Positions 1 to 10,795 of a stretch of 64,000 nucleotides of DNA are shown one piece after another. Origin of the DNA: Acanthosepion esculentum (lineage: Eukaryota > Mollusca > Cephalopoda > Sepiida > Sepiidae); the NCBI GenBank assembly GCA_964036315.1, contig OZ038487.1, positions 53,449,282-53,513,281 of the forward strand, written 5' to 3'. The position numbers were made by a program, and so were the translations under genes. The notes below the pieces were generated by a model. The model was not told where the DNA came from, ran no database searches, and worked only from the letters and a program-made list of their open reading frames with translations. The number at the start of each line of letters is the position of its first letter. Position 1 is the stretch's first letter.

Positions 1-93
1 ATCAGATATAATTTGAATTACAGTCTTTGAGGAAATTTTTCTCATCCTCAAATCTTCTGGTAGAATTTGCTGCACTCTTTCAGTTGTACACTT
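1..93 (-). pseudogene. possible mariner-family transposase fragment
   Basis: About 30 codons read without a stop on the minus strand and resemble the stretch between the DNA-binding and catalytic domains of mariner transposases, around TERVQQILPEDLRMRKIS. The fragment runs off the start of the window, so no catalytic Asp residues can be checked. The resemblance is short and could be chance. Confidence 0.3.
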
Positions 94-534
94 AAATCTG
101 AGTGTATTTCTATCTTTCATTGTCTACTTCTCTTGCCTCATCAGGTACCTCTTCTTGCCCATGTTTGGCACTCAGAAACAATAGATTACTTTATGGCATG
201 TTGACCATATGCCATTTTTAATAGGGCTGACGTTTTACCCACCACTTTTACCAATTTTCACACAAAGCTATGTTAATCTAGTGCTCCAGATTCTTTTCAC
301 TGATTTTCCATCAGTATAACATGAACACATACAACTTCCTCTACTGCTTGGCAATGAATATCTCATCTAGTCTGCATCTCAAGAAAGCAAAAACTGAAAC
401 ATATCTAGGTATACTCAGACACAAATGTTTGTCTCACTTATTATCCTAGTGCTATCATTTTGGGAATTCATTTTCATACAATGTATAATTTCTGGCTACT
501 TTATACAGCAATTCCGGTTGCACTTTCTTGAGAG
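94..534. other. AT-rich DNA, no gene recognised
   Basis: No domain, splice-bounded exon or repeat boundary is recognised. A 61-codon open frame at 425-610 has no recognisable content and overlaps the SINE relic that follows. Confidence 0.4.
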
Positions 535-665
535 TGCTCATAATCTTGTGGGATTAGTAGTAGTAGAACAAGCCCAATATGCTCAAACCCTTGGTCATGA
601 TGACTTGTGACTTTTAACCACTGACAGCTTTCAAACAATTATGTCTGCCCAATTTCATTCACAAG
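535..665 (-). repeat. SINE-3 body fragment
   Basis: The block around GATGACTTGTGACTTTT, followed by a CCAATTTCATTCAC block, recurs in the same order at about 49,830-49,905. There the sequence continues into a tRNA-like head. This copy lacks the head, so it is a truncated minus-strand copy of that SINE. Confidence 0.5.
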
Positions 666-907
666 TTAGAGACAATATATAATGGCGAAGTAAAGTGGTG
701 AAAAAATGATATAAAAAGGCAAAAATGGAGACAGACTGAATGAGATTTCAAGAGATATGATAAGTAGAATGATGATAATATGGTGAAAACTGGAAGAAAC
801 AGGAAAGAGAATGAAGAAGAATAAAGTGAATGAGGAATAGTAAGAGTAGAAAGAACAGTAAGCGAATGAGAAAATGAAAGAAAAATAGACGGATAAAACT
901 GAAGCAA
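666..907. repeat. purine-rich low-complexity block
   Basis: The plus strand is nearly all A and G with short AGAA and GAAAG runs. The minus-strand open frame (Ser/Phe/Leu-rich) is a by-product of composition and is not a gene. Similar blocks recur at 23.5, 28.5, 29.4, 35.7-38 and 51.8 kb. Confidence 0.7.
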
Positions 908-2634
908 GTTTACATTATCATAAGTATCATCTACAGAGTTATCTCCTCTTTGTTTTTAATATTCCTTTAAAGATAAAGTATATTATAAATGAATATATTA
1001 TAAATGAAAAAAATGAATGAAACAATAATCAGAAATCATTAAAATAACTTTCCCTCAATCACTTTACAAAAGAATCCCTCTCTTTGAAAGATCCCCTACA
1101 TTCCATCCAGATCTTTCAAAAAAGCACTGTCATCAATCTGTTTTTATCATTTTTGACTTGTTTTTATAATTGTTTCGCTTTCTATCATCCTTTCTTTTGG
1201 TTCCCTCTTTGGCCTATCAATGGATTACTGAAAATATGATACAAAATTTTCATTGAAAAGATAGCCATCTCTATTGAAAACATCCATCTGCTAAATAACG
1301 CATCAGATGCCAATTTTGTCTAAGTCCTTGATATGCTAAAAAAAATTGAAATGGAAAAAGAAAATAAAAACAAATTATATGTCTGAGAGATGTCAAAGGA
1401 AATCATTTTAATCTATTAGCATTCAATGAATTTAATCAGTTTAAGCTTTTTTTTCTTATCTTTTGTTCTTATTAACTTTTTAATTCATTTTTGCTTTCAT
1501 TGAATTTTTTTATCTGCAACCATCTGAAAAGAAAGAAAAATCAATTCGGAAATGGCTTTTATTTCCCACTTAACTAAGTCTCTCATACAACTTTATTAAA
1601 TACTCATTTATTTTGATAGTTATCTCCCTCATTTTCCTCCCATTCTTTTGTCATTCACATTGGGGATGGGTGAGTGATATGTCTGTTTCCAAATATAATT
1701 CTGCTGCATGATATGATACAAATCAGCCAAAAGGTTTTGCATTTTTTTATATCAGGCATTTAACCCATCATTTGAAAGGAGGTGAGAATTATAGTATTCA
1801 CTGCTGATCTATGGCTATCATTAAACTGAGCTCAAATTTTCAATGTTGATCAACTGGTATCAAAGCTCATTTTTTTTCCTCTTTATCTAATAGGGCTAAT
1901 GAATTCTGAATTTTTTATCTGTTATTATTGAAGTTCATTGCAGATATATTGGGATTATTGAATGCTGTAGATATATTATTTCTTGTTCTACTAAATTATC
2001 TGAGCTTGAAATTTGACTATTGATCTTACAGTATCATCTTATTGAGCCTATGCATTTTTATCTTTCATTATGATCTAACAAAGTTCACAGTTTCTCTGCT
2101 AATCTATTAATAGAGAACACTTTAGCTGATGTATATTTTGCTATTAACTCTCATGTTGTTAGTAATTGGCACTCAAATAGAATTCATTTGTTCATAAGGT
2201 TAGATCTTTATGGAAGATCAAAAAGTGTTTGTCGTTGTCATTCAACTTAACATGTCTCAGCTAATTTCTTACGTTCATTAAATGTGTAATAAATTATTTG
2301 ATGTGTTGTGACTTGACTAAACCTAAGTTCCATTATATTGTCTCAGCATAAATGCAAATTAAATGATAACCATTCAGGAAATATTATGATACAATTGAGT
2401 TTACCTGTATGTAATTTTTTTTATCTTTTAGTATTATTATTATTATATATGTGGATGTAATTGAATACAGCTAATATATTTTTGTTAATAATACAGCTGG
2501 AATAAAGTTATGTCATTCATTGATCGTCTGACACCATTAAATGACAGATTGTATATTTGTAGAAGAAATCCACCCCACCAAACACACACACATACCTTTC
2601 CTATAAATTCTTCAAATGTTGTTAAAGATACACA

Positions 2635-2636
<2 letters not shown>
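908..2636. other. AT-rich DNA without recognised gene
   Basis: About 1.7 kb with stops in all frames. No repeat family shared with the rest of the window was recognised. Short T and A runs occur throughout. Confidence 0.5.

Positions 2637-2674
<38 letters not shown>
2637..2674. repeat. (TA)n microsatellite
   Basis: About 19 uninterrupted TA dinucleotides. It creates a false open frame ending in repeated Ile-Tyr. Confidence 0.95.
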
Positions 2675-2676
<2 letters not shown>

Positions 2677-2861
2677 CCCCTCTTATTCTAAAATAACCTA
2701 ACACTTTTCCTTATGCAGAGTTTTATCTTTCTGAAGAAGTTCACCAAATATATTTCGCATCAGCAAAACACGTCATTTATAAATTTTTCCACTTCATCTA
2801 ATGTAATTTAATATATAATATAATAGTATTAAATAAAATAAATCAAAGTAAAATAAAATGA

Positions 2862-2961
2862 ATAAAAGTAAAATAAAATAAAGAAATAAATCATATTTTT
2901 TTTTGTGCAGCCTTGTTTCCAATAGCCATTACATGAATGGTACCAGACTAGATCATTTCCT
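2862..2961 (-). mobile_element. LINE-C 3' terminal fragment (copy 1)
   Basis: Read on the minus strand this is a 3' UTR (motifs GGTACCATTCATGTAATGGC and GCTGCACAAAA) followed by a TTTA-type tail. It matches 3,553-3,635, which is contiguous with the LINE-C body, at roughly 12% divergence by eye. It is either a separate LINE-C end or one side of a long duplication around the SINE between the two copies. Confidence 0.6.
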
Positions 2962-3395
2962 GTCCTGGGTATGGTGATAAACTACATCCGCATCCTGGGT
3001 AAGATGATAACCTATATCTAACAGTAAGGAGGTTTTGAGGAGCATGGAACCACCTCTTAATTGCTGGTGTTCCCAGGTCCATCCTGACCTGGGGTGGTAG
3101 AACTTGTTAGAGTGCCAGCTATCGGTAAACAGTTAACCCCCAAATTGGAGCCAAAACACTATGAAAATGTAAAAATAGGTATTAATATCAGAATACTTTG
3201 TAAAAATTTTTACCAGCAATAAATTTTTGAAGAAAAATTATTACCAGCAATACATTATTAACAGCAATACAATTTTGAAAAAAAATATTAAAAAATAAAT
3301 ATGACCATTTTTTTAAAAAGTGTTACCAGCAATAAAAATTTTGTCAGCATTAACCCATTGAGGTTGATATGCCATAAAACAAAACAAACCAAACA
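2962..3395 (+). mobile_element. SINE-1 body with tandem-repeat tail (copy 1)
   Basis: The body (TGTCCTGGGTATGGTGATAA, GTTTTGAGGAGCATGG, CCACCTCTTAATTGCTGGTG) is shared with 63,130-63,380 on the plus strand and 23,265-23,395 on the minus strand. It is followed by degenerate ~25-30 bp repeats built on TTACCAGCAATA (about 3,200-3,345) and a terminus GAGGTTGATATGCCATAAAA. No tRNA-like head is visible here, so the copy is 5' truncated. Confidence 0.7.
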
Positions 3396-3526
3396 AACAT
3401 TATGTCTGCTTATTTTTATCATAATTCTTTCATATTCACAAATATTTTTCTGTATATTACAATTAAATTAAAATATTAATGAAGATGAAAGGCTTATGAT
3501 AAAAATAAGCAGTCATAATGTTTGTA
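3396..3526. repeat. 130 bp near-perfect hairpin
   Basis: The arm starting ACAAACATTATGTCTGCTTA pairs with the arm ending GCAGTCATAATGTTTGT. The arms are ~40 bp with about 3 mismatches and the spacer is ~50 bp. It lies between the SINE-1 terminus and the LINE-C tail. Confidence 0.75.
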
Positions 3527-3552
3527 ATTTATTCAATCAGACATACCTAAAA

Positions 3553-4789
3553 TAAATAAATAAATCACATTCTTTTTGTGCAGCCTCATTCCCAATAGTC
3601 ATTACATGTATGGCACCAGACTAGACCATTTCAAACTTTCAGCTTCCCAAAGAATACTAACTACCACACAAACACTAAATTTGTTCTTGATAATGGCTGC
3701 AATAGTTGAAAGTAGTAGTAGGTAGTAATAATAGTAGTAGGCATCAATTTATCTTGCACGATAATGGTAGCGCCTTTTTTGGTCAAATATTGTCCTTTTG
3801 TGAGCAGTGTTTGAGTAGCTAAGCTTATCAGACCACTGCTTGCATGACACTCTCTTTTACAGATGTGACAGATGAAGCTGGAATGTGGAATGGAAACCTG
3901 ACATTGCGCTCTCTGCTTCCTTTGTTCTCTTCTCTTCTTCAACGGTTTTGCCTTTGCATGGCTTTCAGGACTCCTTCATGAACAACATGGTGCAAGAAAC
4001 AATGATCATCTACTAGCTGTTTCCAGATATCAAAGTAAATGCCTGTGCATTTCAGGTCCATTTTGCAAATTTCCTTTAATCACAGTGTTAGGTTACCTAC
4101 CAGAAAGTGTCCCGTGACCAGATCACCATCCATGATATCTTTTGGTATATGACCGTCCTTCATATGCTGTACGTGACCTAACCATTGACGACAACATCAA
4201 CAAAAGATAAGATGCTCCAAGTGTCTGCTTACTCCAGAACAACAGTGTTGGTAACTTTGTTTCTCCATGTGATGTTGAGGATACATCATCGAGAGCAGAG
4301 ATGGAAGCTTTCCAGGCATTTTTCCTGGCTGATGTATGTTATCCAGGTTTTGCTGCCATAAAGCAGAGTACTAAAGATACATGTGTGGAATACTTTTAGT
4401 TTGGTGTGCAAGATCAGCTGACTGTTGTTCCATACTCTCTTGATCAATTTGGCTATCACTGCTTTTACTTTGCTGATGTGTTTGTCAATTTCCATGTCAA
4501 GTAATAAATTGCTGATGATAATAGAGCCCAAATATGTGAAGTGATCTGTGACGTAAGCACCACATCATCAATGCTGATTAATGGAGATGCAGAAACATTT
4601 TAACCCATGACATTTGTTGTTTTTTTTTATGTTAATAGTCAGGCATGACTGAACTGAATAATCAGCTTTTGAAGATCGTGTTCATTGTGCGTGGTCAGAG
4701 AGCTGTGCATCATCAGCATCTCTCTAATGACTACTATAAGCACTTTGGTCTTTGCCCTCAGGTCGGCCACAACTGTTGCTTTTTGTAAG
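3553..4789 (-). mobile_element. LINE-C (RTE-like) C-terminal part and 3' UTR
   Basis: Decayed minus-strand coding of a non-LTR retrotransposon: the end of the RT palm (LRAKTKV region, 4,700-4,780), the thumb and post-RT region (SKVKAVIAKLIKRVWNNS, STLLYGSKTW, 4,290-4,530), a GHV-type segment (4,130-4,250) and a C-terminal C2H2-like finger FICHICKRECHASSG (near 3,860). A 3' UTR and a TTTA tail follow. Frameshifts and stops are frequent. The coding sequence continues upstream at 5,781 after an insertion. RTE-like assignment is from recalled family features. Confidence 0.75.
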
Positions 4790-5780
4790 CATCTCCAGTT
4801 GCCTTGATCTATCCACTTCCCTTCTCCACATCCTTTCACCTTTCATTCCTATCTGCTCTCGCTCCAAATCTTCTGTAAGCCCCTTGCCTTGACCTATCTA
4901 CTTCCCTTCTCCACATCCTTTCACCTTTCATTCCTATCTGCTCTTGCTCCAAATGTTCTGTAACCCCCTTGCCTTGACCTATCTACTTCCCTTCTCCACA
5001 TCCTTTCACCTTTCATTCCTATCTGCTCTCGCTCCAAATCTTCTGTAACCCCCTTGCCTTGATCTATCCTCTTCCCTTCTCCACATCCTTTCACCTTTCA
5101 TTCCTATCTGCTCTCGCTCCAAATCTTCTGTAACCCCCTTGCCTTGATCTATCCTCTTCCCTTCTCCACATCCTTTCACCTTTCATTCCTATCTGCTCTT
5201 GCTCCAAATGTTCTGTAACCCACTTGCCTTGACCTATCCACTTCCCTTCTTCACATCCTTTCACCTTTCATTCCTATCTGCTCTCGCTCCAAATCTTCTG
5301 TAACCCCCTTGATCTATCCTCTTCCCTTCTCCACATCCTTTCACCTTTCATTCCTATCTGCTCTTGCTCCAAATCTTCTGTAACCCCCTTGCCTTGATCT
5401 ATCCTCTTCCCTTCTCCACATCCTTTCACCTTTCATTCCTATCTGCTCTCGCTCCAAATCTTCTGTAGCCCCTTGCCTTGAGCTATCCTCTTCCCTTCTC
5501 CACATCCTTTCACCTTTCATTCCTATCTGCTCTCGCTCCAAATCTTCTGTAACCCCCTTGCCTTGATCTATCTTCTTCCCTTCTCCACATCCTTTCACCT
5601 TTCATTCCTATCTGCTCTTGCTCCAAATGTTCTGTAACCCCCTTGCCTTGATCGATCCACTATCTTTCTCCACATCCTCTCCTTTACCACTCCTATCTGC
5701 TCTTCCTCCAAACCTTCTGTAACCCCTTGCATGCTAGTGGCTTCCAGTCTTGCTTGGGGTGATAAGCTTAAAAAAAAAAA
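4790..5780 (+). mobile_element. LINE-A 3' end with 11 tandem 3' UTR units
   Basis: The segment begins exactly where LINE-A coding ends (compare HLQLP-stop in the 60.2 kb copy). It contains 11 units of ~86 bp marked by CACATCCTTTCACC, then the terminal TTGGGGTGATAAGCTTAAAA and poly-A. It is a severely 5'-truncated plus-strand insertion that splits minus-strand LINE-C coding. The last unit (5,640-5,725) is the diverged CTATCTTTCTCC type also found as the last unit at 60.7 kb. The long minus-strand open frames here are repeat artefacts. Confidence 0.85.
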
Positions 5781-6385
5781 AGTATGTACCCTCTTTGAGT
5801 TGTCTGAATGCAAAGCTCAATCACATGGAAGAGAAGCTGCCAAAGTTGGTGCTAAAACGCATTCTTGTTTTATGCCCACTTGGAATAGTGAAGAGCATTG
5901 GAGTTTCACCATGATAGCTGGCTACACCTTTGTATGTTCTCATGAAAGGAGGTAATGATGATCAACAACTGTTGGGGACAGCCAAGTTTCATTAGTAACA
6001 GAACTTTCCTACTATCAAAGTCAAAAGCCTCTGAGAGATGGATGAAAACGATGTAATTGTGACATCTGTTGTTCCCAAAATCTCTCCTGGAGCTGGTGTA
6101 GAAAGAAGATAATGTTAACTGTGGATCTTTTAGTTCTGAATCCACATTTGGATTTGGGATCTATATGATCAGCAAGGACTTGAAGTCACATTAAAACCTC
6201 TCAGATAAAGAGTTTTCCAGGGAGATATTCTGGTAGTTATTGCAGTCACTGTAGTCACCTTCGTTTTCATACAGGGTAATTATTTTGGCATTGAATCACC
6301 TTGCTTTCTCTCCAGCAGTGGCTCAGGAGACAATGCAGTCATTTGAGTAAAGCTGGCTTACCACATATGATGATCTCTGGTGGTA
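5781..6385 (-). mobile_element. LINE-C reverse transcriptase, middle part
   Basis: The minus strand encodes RT core blocks with frameshifts: PPEIIICGKPALLK (6,335-6,385), FNAKIITLYENEGDYSD (6,230-6,290), an FIHLSEAFD block with the first catalytic Asp region (about 6,030) and GCPQQLL-IITSFHENIQ (5,930-5,990). It is the same element as 3,553-4,789 and 7,039-7,640, so the original RT read straight across both insertions. Confidence 0.75.
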
Positions 6386-7038
6386 CAGTGGGCTTTGATA
6401 AGTTTTTAGCCACTCTTAATTACAGCAATTTTGGCTTGTGTAATAATGTATCTCCTTTTTTTCACACAATACCGTGTTAGTATCAAGCTACTCTAATCTA
6501 TGAATGATAGTTGACTTATATTTTGCAATGAAAGTTTGTGGAAGTAAGGAAATTGGTGAATTTCAATGAGGAAATAATAGGATGGCATCAGTGTGGCAAG
6601 TCAAATATAGAAATTGCTAGGTTTTTCCAGGTTAATCATCAAACAGTTAATAATACTGTCAAGAAATTTAATGAAGAAGGCCATTGTGGAACAACGTTCA
6701 GGAAGACCAAGCATTGTGTCTGAGTAAATGAAAAGGACGCTGAAGATGGAACGCATCAAAAACCATCATCAGAGCATCAAAGTGTCTTCAATAGTATGGA
6801 AATGTCCCCATATTCACTGAGAATGACTCTGAAAGAGCTAGTCTATCAAAAAAGAGTTGCAAGAAAGAAGCCCTTGATTTCAGAGATTAACAGGCATATG
6901 GACCGTGCGAGAGAATTCGAGAGCAAAGATTATGAATTTTGATCAGATGAAAGTAAATTCTGCCAATATTCGAATTTGAGACAGGCTTATGTTTGGAGAA
7001 ATCCGAATGAGACTTGGAACACTTTTCTTAAGCCACTG
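6386..7038 (+). mobile_element. Tc1/mariner element, internally deleted
   Basis: Inverted termini begin CAGTGGGCTTTGATAAG (left) and CAGTGGCTTAAGAAAAG (right, reverse complement) and are flanked by TA on both sides (6,384-6,385 and 7,039-7,040). The 653 bp interior encodes a broken transposase: an HTH region EEIIGWHQCGKSNIEIARFF (6,560-6,640), a linker, and SDESKFCQY followed by AYVWRNPNETWN (6,940-7,020), the block around the first catalytic Asp. The remaining catalytic region is missing, so it cannot transpose by itself. Confidence 0.85.
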
Positions 7039-7640
7039 TATGCCATCTTTATCCAATGCTTTACTACAACCTAGATTGTCAATGGTTTTGCTAATCTCTT
7101 CCTTTATAGGCTCAGATTCCAGTTCTTCCAGGATTGGCAGACCCTCAATAACATCATGTGCTTCTTTAGTAATGGAATTTTCTTTTGAGTAAAGTTCTAG
7201 ATAGTTTTCCACACAAAATCCAATTTGTTTGTCTTTTTCTATAATTAATTTCCTTATCTATAATTTCAGGGGTGCAGGATTCTTTGTTGGTTTGCCAGTT
7301 GCTTGTTTAATGCCCTCATACATGTCTAGATGTTGCTGTTGACCGAGGCCTATTGGATACTATCTGACAGAGTCAGTAATCATTTGCACTGTGATATGCA
7401 GTTTGCTGGGTATTGCTATGAGCAGCCTTCAGTGCCTGCAAACTTTGCTCACTAGGGTTACACTTTAATCTAATCAGCATGCTGTGCTTAGCATTGATAA
7501 CCGGCTCTAATGTGGAGATGTTAGCCTCAAACCAATCTTTGTTCTTGCATATCTTCTTTCCATCGATTGAAATTGCAGCATTCCAGATGGTGTTCCAAAC
7601 AGGGTTTCATCTGTCTTTCATGCTCTGTAATGAGTCAAAA
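7039..7640 (-). mobile_element. LINE-C, N-terminal RT and pre-RT region
   Basis: The minus strand encodes KNKDWFEANISTLEPVINAK (about 7,500-7,560), SLQALKAAHSNTQQTA and, at 7,060-7,212, YLELYSKENS then ALDKDGI. These are the pre-RT and RT-0/RT-1 blocks of the RTE-like family. The last codons abut the mariner terminus at the TA dinucleotide and resume at 6,385 as PPE. No endonuclease is recognised further upstream, so the element is probably 5' truncated near 7,640. Confidence 0.7.
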
Positions 7641-7700
7641 GTGACAAAATATGAATTTCAGTCAGTTTATCCACAACTTTGAGCACAATACTCAACACCT

Positions 7701-7783
7701 TGTCTGAAAATTGGAAAAATATAATAAAAAGTTAAACAGACAGACCTTGCCGGTTCTTTCTTATCAAACTTGTTTGTTATATA

Positions 7784-7833
<50 letters not shown>

Positions 7834-7844
7834 CGTGTGTGTGT
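7701..7844. repeat. hairpin-type repeat arm with (TA)n/(TG)n
   Basis: The segment TTAAACAGACAGACC...AACTTGTTTGT leads into (TA)n and (TG)n. It matches 8,165-8,225, which also leads into (TA)n. Confidence 0.55.
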
Positions 7845-8164
7845 AGTATATTTATGCAATAATTCAGCTGACAATGTCTGTTTAATTTGTATTGTATTTT
7901 TCGAGTGTTTTAATAAGTTCATGTTTTTTTCTGTTTTTGTACAAATTTATTTGAGTGAAATTTTAATTTTAGCATTCCCTCCAAAAATCTAAAAAAAAAG
8001 CCAAGATATATCCAACAAAATCATGTTTACCATACTGGCAACATTCAGTTTTTTGATAATGACTGAGACAATTGAATGTACTTGAAGAAAAACAGAATAA
8101 AAACATAAATTTCGGACAGTTTATCCCAGATTTTGATTCAAATGTGTAACATTTTATTCAAAAA

Positions 8165-8223
8165 TTTGAAAACTACACTATTAAACAAACAGATCTTATT
8201 GGTTGAATTTAACAAAACATGTT

Positions 8224-8269
<46 letters not shown>

Positions 8270-8333
8270 CACCAAGTATTTCATCAAACAGGTTTTATTA
8301 AATTCAATCAACAAATTAAACAAATAGATTTTA
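8165..8333. repeat. inverted repeat around (TA)n
   Basis: Two ~45 bp arms (GGTTGAATTTAACAAAACAT and TTTTATTAAATTCAATCAAC) face each other across 20 TA dinucleotides at 8,226-8,265. The arms resemble the inverted arms of the Penelope remnant at 16.5 kb, so this may be a solo or collapsed Penelope terminus. Confidence 0.55.
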
Positions 8334-8404
8334 TCACTTTAATATGATAAAATAGATAGAGATAGACACATAGATATATATATATATAGATAGAGAGAGA
8401 GTCA

Positions 8405-8762
8405 TCATGATCATGAATCCTATAGGCCCTTAGAATCTCTTAGATCCTTAGAGTCATAGCGGCACCAAATCTATTGCACATAGCAGCAGTGGTGTTTCCT
8501 GGGGAAGGCAACTAGATAGGGCCAACCTTCTCCAGGCTGGTTTGAGTTTTCCTTCTCAACTGGTTGCCAGCCAAGACTGTAGGGCCCAATCTGTCCTGCT
8601 ATTTAGCTATAGCTGGTAGGAAAAGATGATTTCATACCTTCGTCAAAAGTATTAGCACATAAGTGAATGTAATGAACTTGACTGGAATTCGAAGTTGGCT
8701 CTTTGATTCTTCAATCTGAGCCACTATCCTTTACTCAGCTGTGCCTCCATCAGGGAGACATG
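8405..8762 (-). mobile_element. tRNA-derived SINE (SINE-2 head), minus strand
   Basis: Reverse complemented, the head has an A-box-like stretch (AGTAAAGGATAGTGGCTC) and a B-box-like stretch (CTTCGAATTCCAGTC). The cephalopod-type SINE body follows (CATTACATTCACTTATGTGC, AATAGCAGGACAGATTGGG, GGCAACCAGTTGAGAAGG), the same order as at 25.1 kb. The 3' part differs from the 25.1 kb copy, so it is a different subfamily. Confidence 0.75.
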
Positions 8763-9166
8763 CCAAAATTAAATAAGCACATTAATTTTAAACTATTCAA
8801 AAATCTAAACAGTTTAAGAACATTCTAAAATACAAATGAAAATTTAGTGACTTTTGAGTAAATATTTCCTCTTTCAAGGAACAGTTCCGTATTCTCTACA
8901 GAATGATGGGTGATGTGAAAAATTTCAATCTTCTGGCAGCTTTGTCATTGCAACCATCTGATAAAGATTCTATACAGGATTTTTTGGGGTTATTTGCATA
9001 TAGTCTACCACATCTACTGACTCAGAATTTAAATACTTTGTTTCACTGCAAGACAACTTTCTGTTAGCCTGAATCAACTGCAGATGCAGTGATTTCTCTC
9101 CCTTCATTAGGGCATAATAAAAAACTGAATTACCAGTTTTGATGCTAGTTCTCATTGGCACATCTT

Positions 9167-9168
<2 letters not shown>

Positions 9169-9203
<35 letters not shown>
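9169..9203. repeat. (CA)n microsatellite
   Basis: About 17 CA units directly upstream of the LINE-E fragment. Confidence 0.95.
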
Positions 9204-9205
<2 letters not shown>

Positions 9206-9214
9206 TATATATCC

Positions 9215-9764
9215 AAAACATCAGCCTGAAAGCAAAAGTTATGTTCTTAAATAGTTTCATCAGATCAAAACTATCATATGTATATCATGCATGGTACCAA
9301 ACCATTCAGAAATATCTAAACTGTCAGCTGTATACAAATGCTTCCTAAGATCAATTGTGAAAAGAAAAAGGGTTTGAGTAAGTAAAGACTGGTGGACTTG
9401 GCAAAGGTGTTCTTTTTTGAACATTTTGGACTGGTGCTACAGAATCACAAACAATGAACTGTACCAAATAACAGAAACATTTTTTTCACTTGAGGTCTAC
9501 CAGCAGCAGCAACAACTAAAATGGATAGCACCAGTAACTCAAAGAGAATATCATGCCATAATCAAGATGTTAACATTCCACATCACTTCAAATAAAAGAT
9601 TAGGAAGGAAACTCCTATCAAGTGTGATAACAACTACTGGACTTCAGAAGCATATTTTCTTAGAAAATTGTTTTAAAAGAGTTTATATATTTCACCTCAA
9701 AGAAGTGTTGGCTTCTCAATCAATGAATGTCAAATGTCTACTTGTAGGAAAATGGCTAATATTA

Positions 9765-9766
<2 letters not shown>
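9215..9766 (+). mobile_element. LINE-E C-terminal fragment
   Basis: The plus strand encodes the post-RT region of a non-LTR retrotransposon: FLNSFIRSKLSYVYHAWYQT (from 9,243), then the tail ITNNELYQITETFF, YQQQQQLKWIAPV, MLTFHITSNKRLGRK and IFLENCF (9,440-9,690). The 3' end AATGAATGTCAAATG...GGCTAATATTA abuts a (TA)n tract. Two frameshifts separate the parts. Other copies lie at 14.2, 31.9 and 34.8 kb, with a short tail at 13.5 kb. Confidence 0.75.
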
Positions 9767-9819
<53 letters not shown>

Positions 9820-9872
9820 CAACTATATACACACATGTATCATTCTCTACATCTTTCTCTTTCTATATATAA

Positions 9873-9933
<61 letters not shown>
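9767..9933. repeat. (TA)n, (CA)n, (TA)n cluster
   Basis: (TA)n at 9,767-9,816, (CA)n at 9,875-9,906 and (TA)n to 9,933. The 151- and 73-codon frames crossing it end in Ile-Tyr runs and are artefacts there. Confidence 0.95.
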
Positions 9934-10435
9934 CATGCATGTCTATTATATATAGAAAGACAATGATGTACAGAAAGATACATGTCTATACTTGTGCATA
10001 CATATTTCTCTTTTATACAGATCTTTAACAATCTATATATCTATCTACCTATCTTTCTCTCACACCCTTTCTCTCTCTCTATATATATATATATTGAACA
10101 AGAGAGAGAGCAACAGACAGACACAGAGATAGATACAGAGAGAAAGAAAGAAAGACATTAATATAAGAAAGATACATGTTTACAAAGGCTAGCTTTCTCA
10201 CTTGTAGAAAAAGTTTATATATATATATATCCTGTCATACATACATTCATACATACACTCATAAATATTATAATCTTCATATGAATACTCAAGAATGTGA
10301 ATCATATATGTATAAACCTACATAGAGAAAAATAGGTATGCACACAATAAAGTACTTATGTTCAAAGACATATGTAAAAATATATATTAAAAATATATAT
10401 ATATATATATATTAAATATATATATATGTGTGTGT

Positions 10436-10511
<76 letters not shown>

Positions 10512-10521
10512 TAAATATATA

Positions 10522-10563
<42 letters not shown>

Positions 10564-10795
10564 AAATTCAGTTTGCAGACAATGTTTTAAGAGGACAAAT
10601 TAAAAAGGAAAAAAGTAAAGTACTTCTGTAATTGAATCGTCATGTCTGTACGCATCGGAATTTTATCAAATTAAATTAGAACACCATTCATATTAGTTTG
10701 TCTATGTTGGCGACTGTTGTTTTTATGTTTATATACATACATACATACATACACATATATATATATATGTGAGTGTGTGTGTGTGTGTGTGTGTG
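9934..10795. repeat. microsatellite-dense region
   Basis: Contains CT and GA runs near 10,065-10,155, several (TA)n tracts at 10,080-10,092, 10,375-10,430 and 10,440-10,560, a CATA/TA/TG compound repeat at 10,733-10,795 and little unique sequence. Confidence 0.85.

Noticed and set aside
4790..5745. CRISPR-like or protein-repeat array (11 regular units, minus frames up to 85 codons)
   Set aside because: Units are head to tail without unique spacers, the context is a LINE 3' UTR in a eukaryotic genome, and the frames arise from repeat length and composition.
5341..5813. Charged 72-85 codon frames (KGERMWRREEDR repeats)
   Set aside because: Antisense translation of the LINE-A 3' UTR repeat unit.
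9734..9955. Frames made of Ile-Tyr and Thr-His runs (also 7.7, 8.1, 57.9, 59.9 and 63.7 kb)
   Set aside because: Translations of (TA)n and (CA)n microsatellites.
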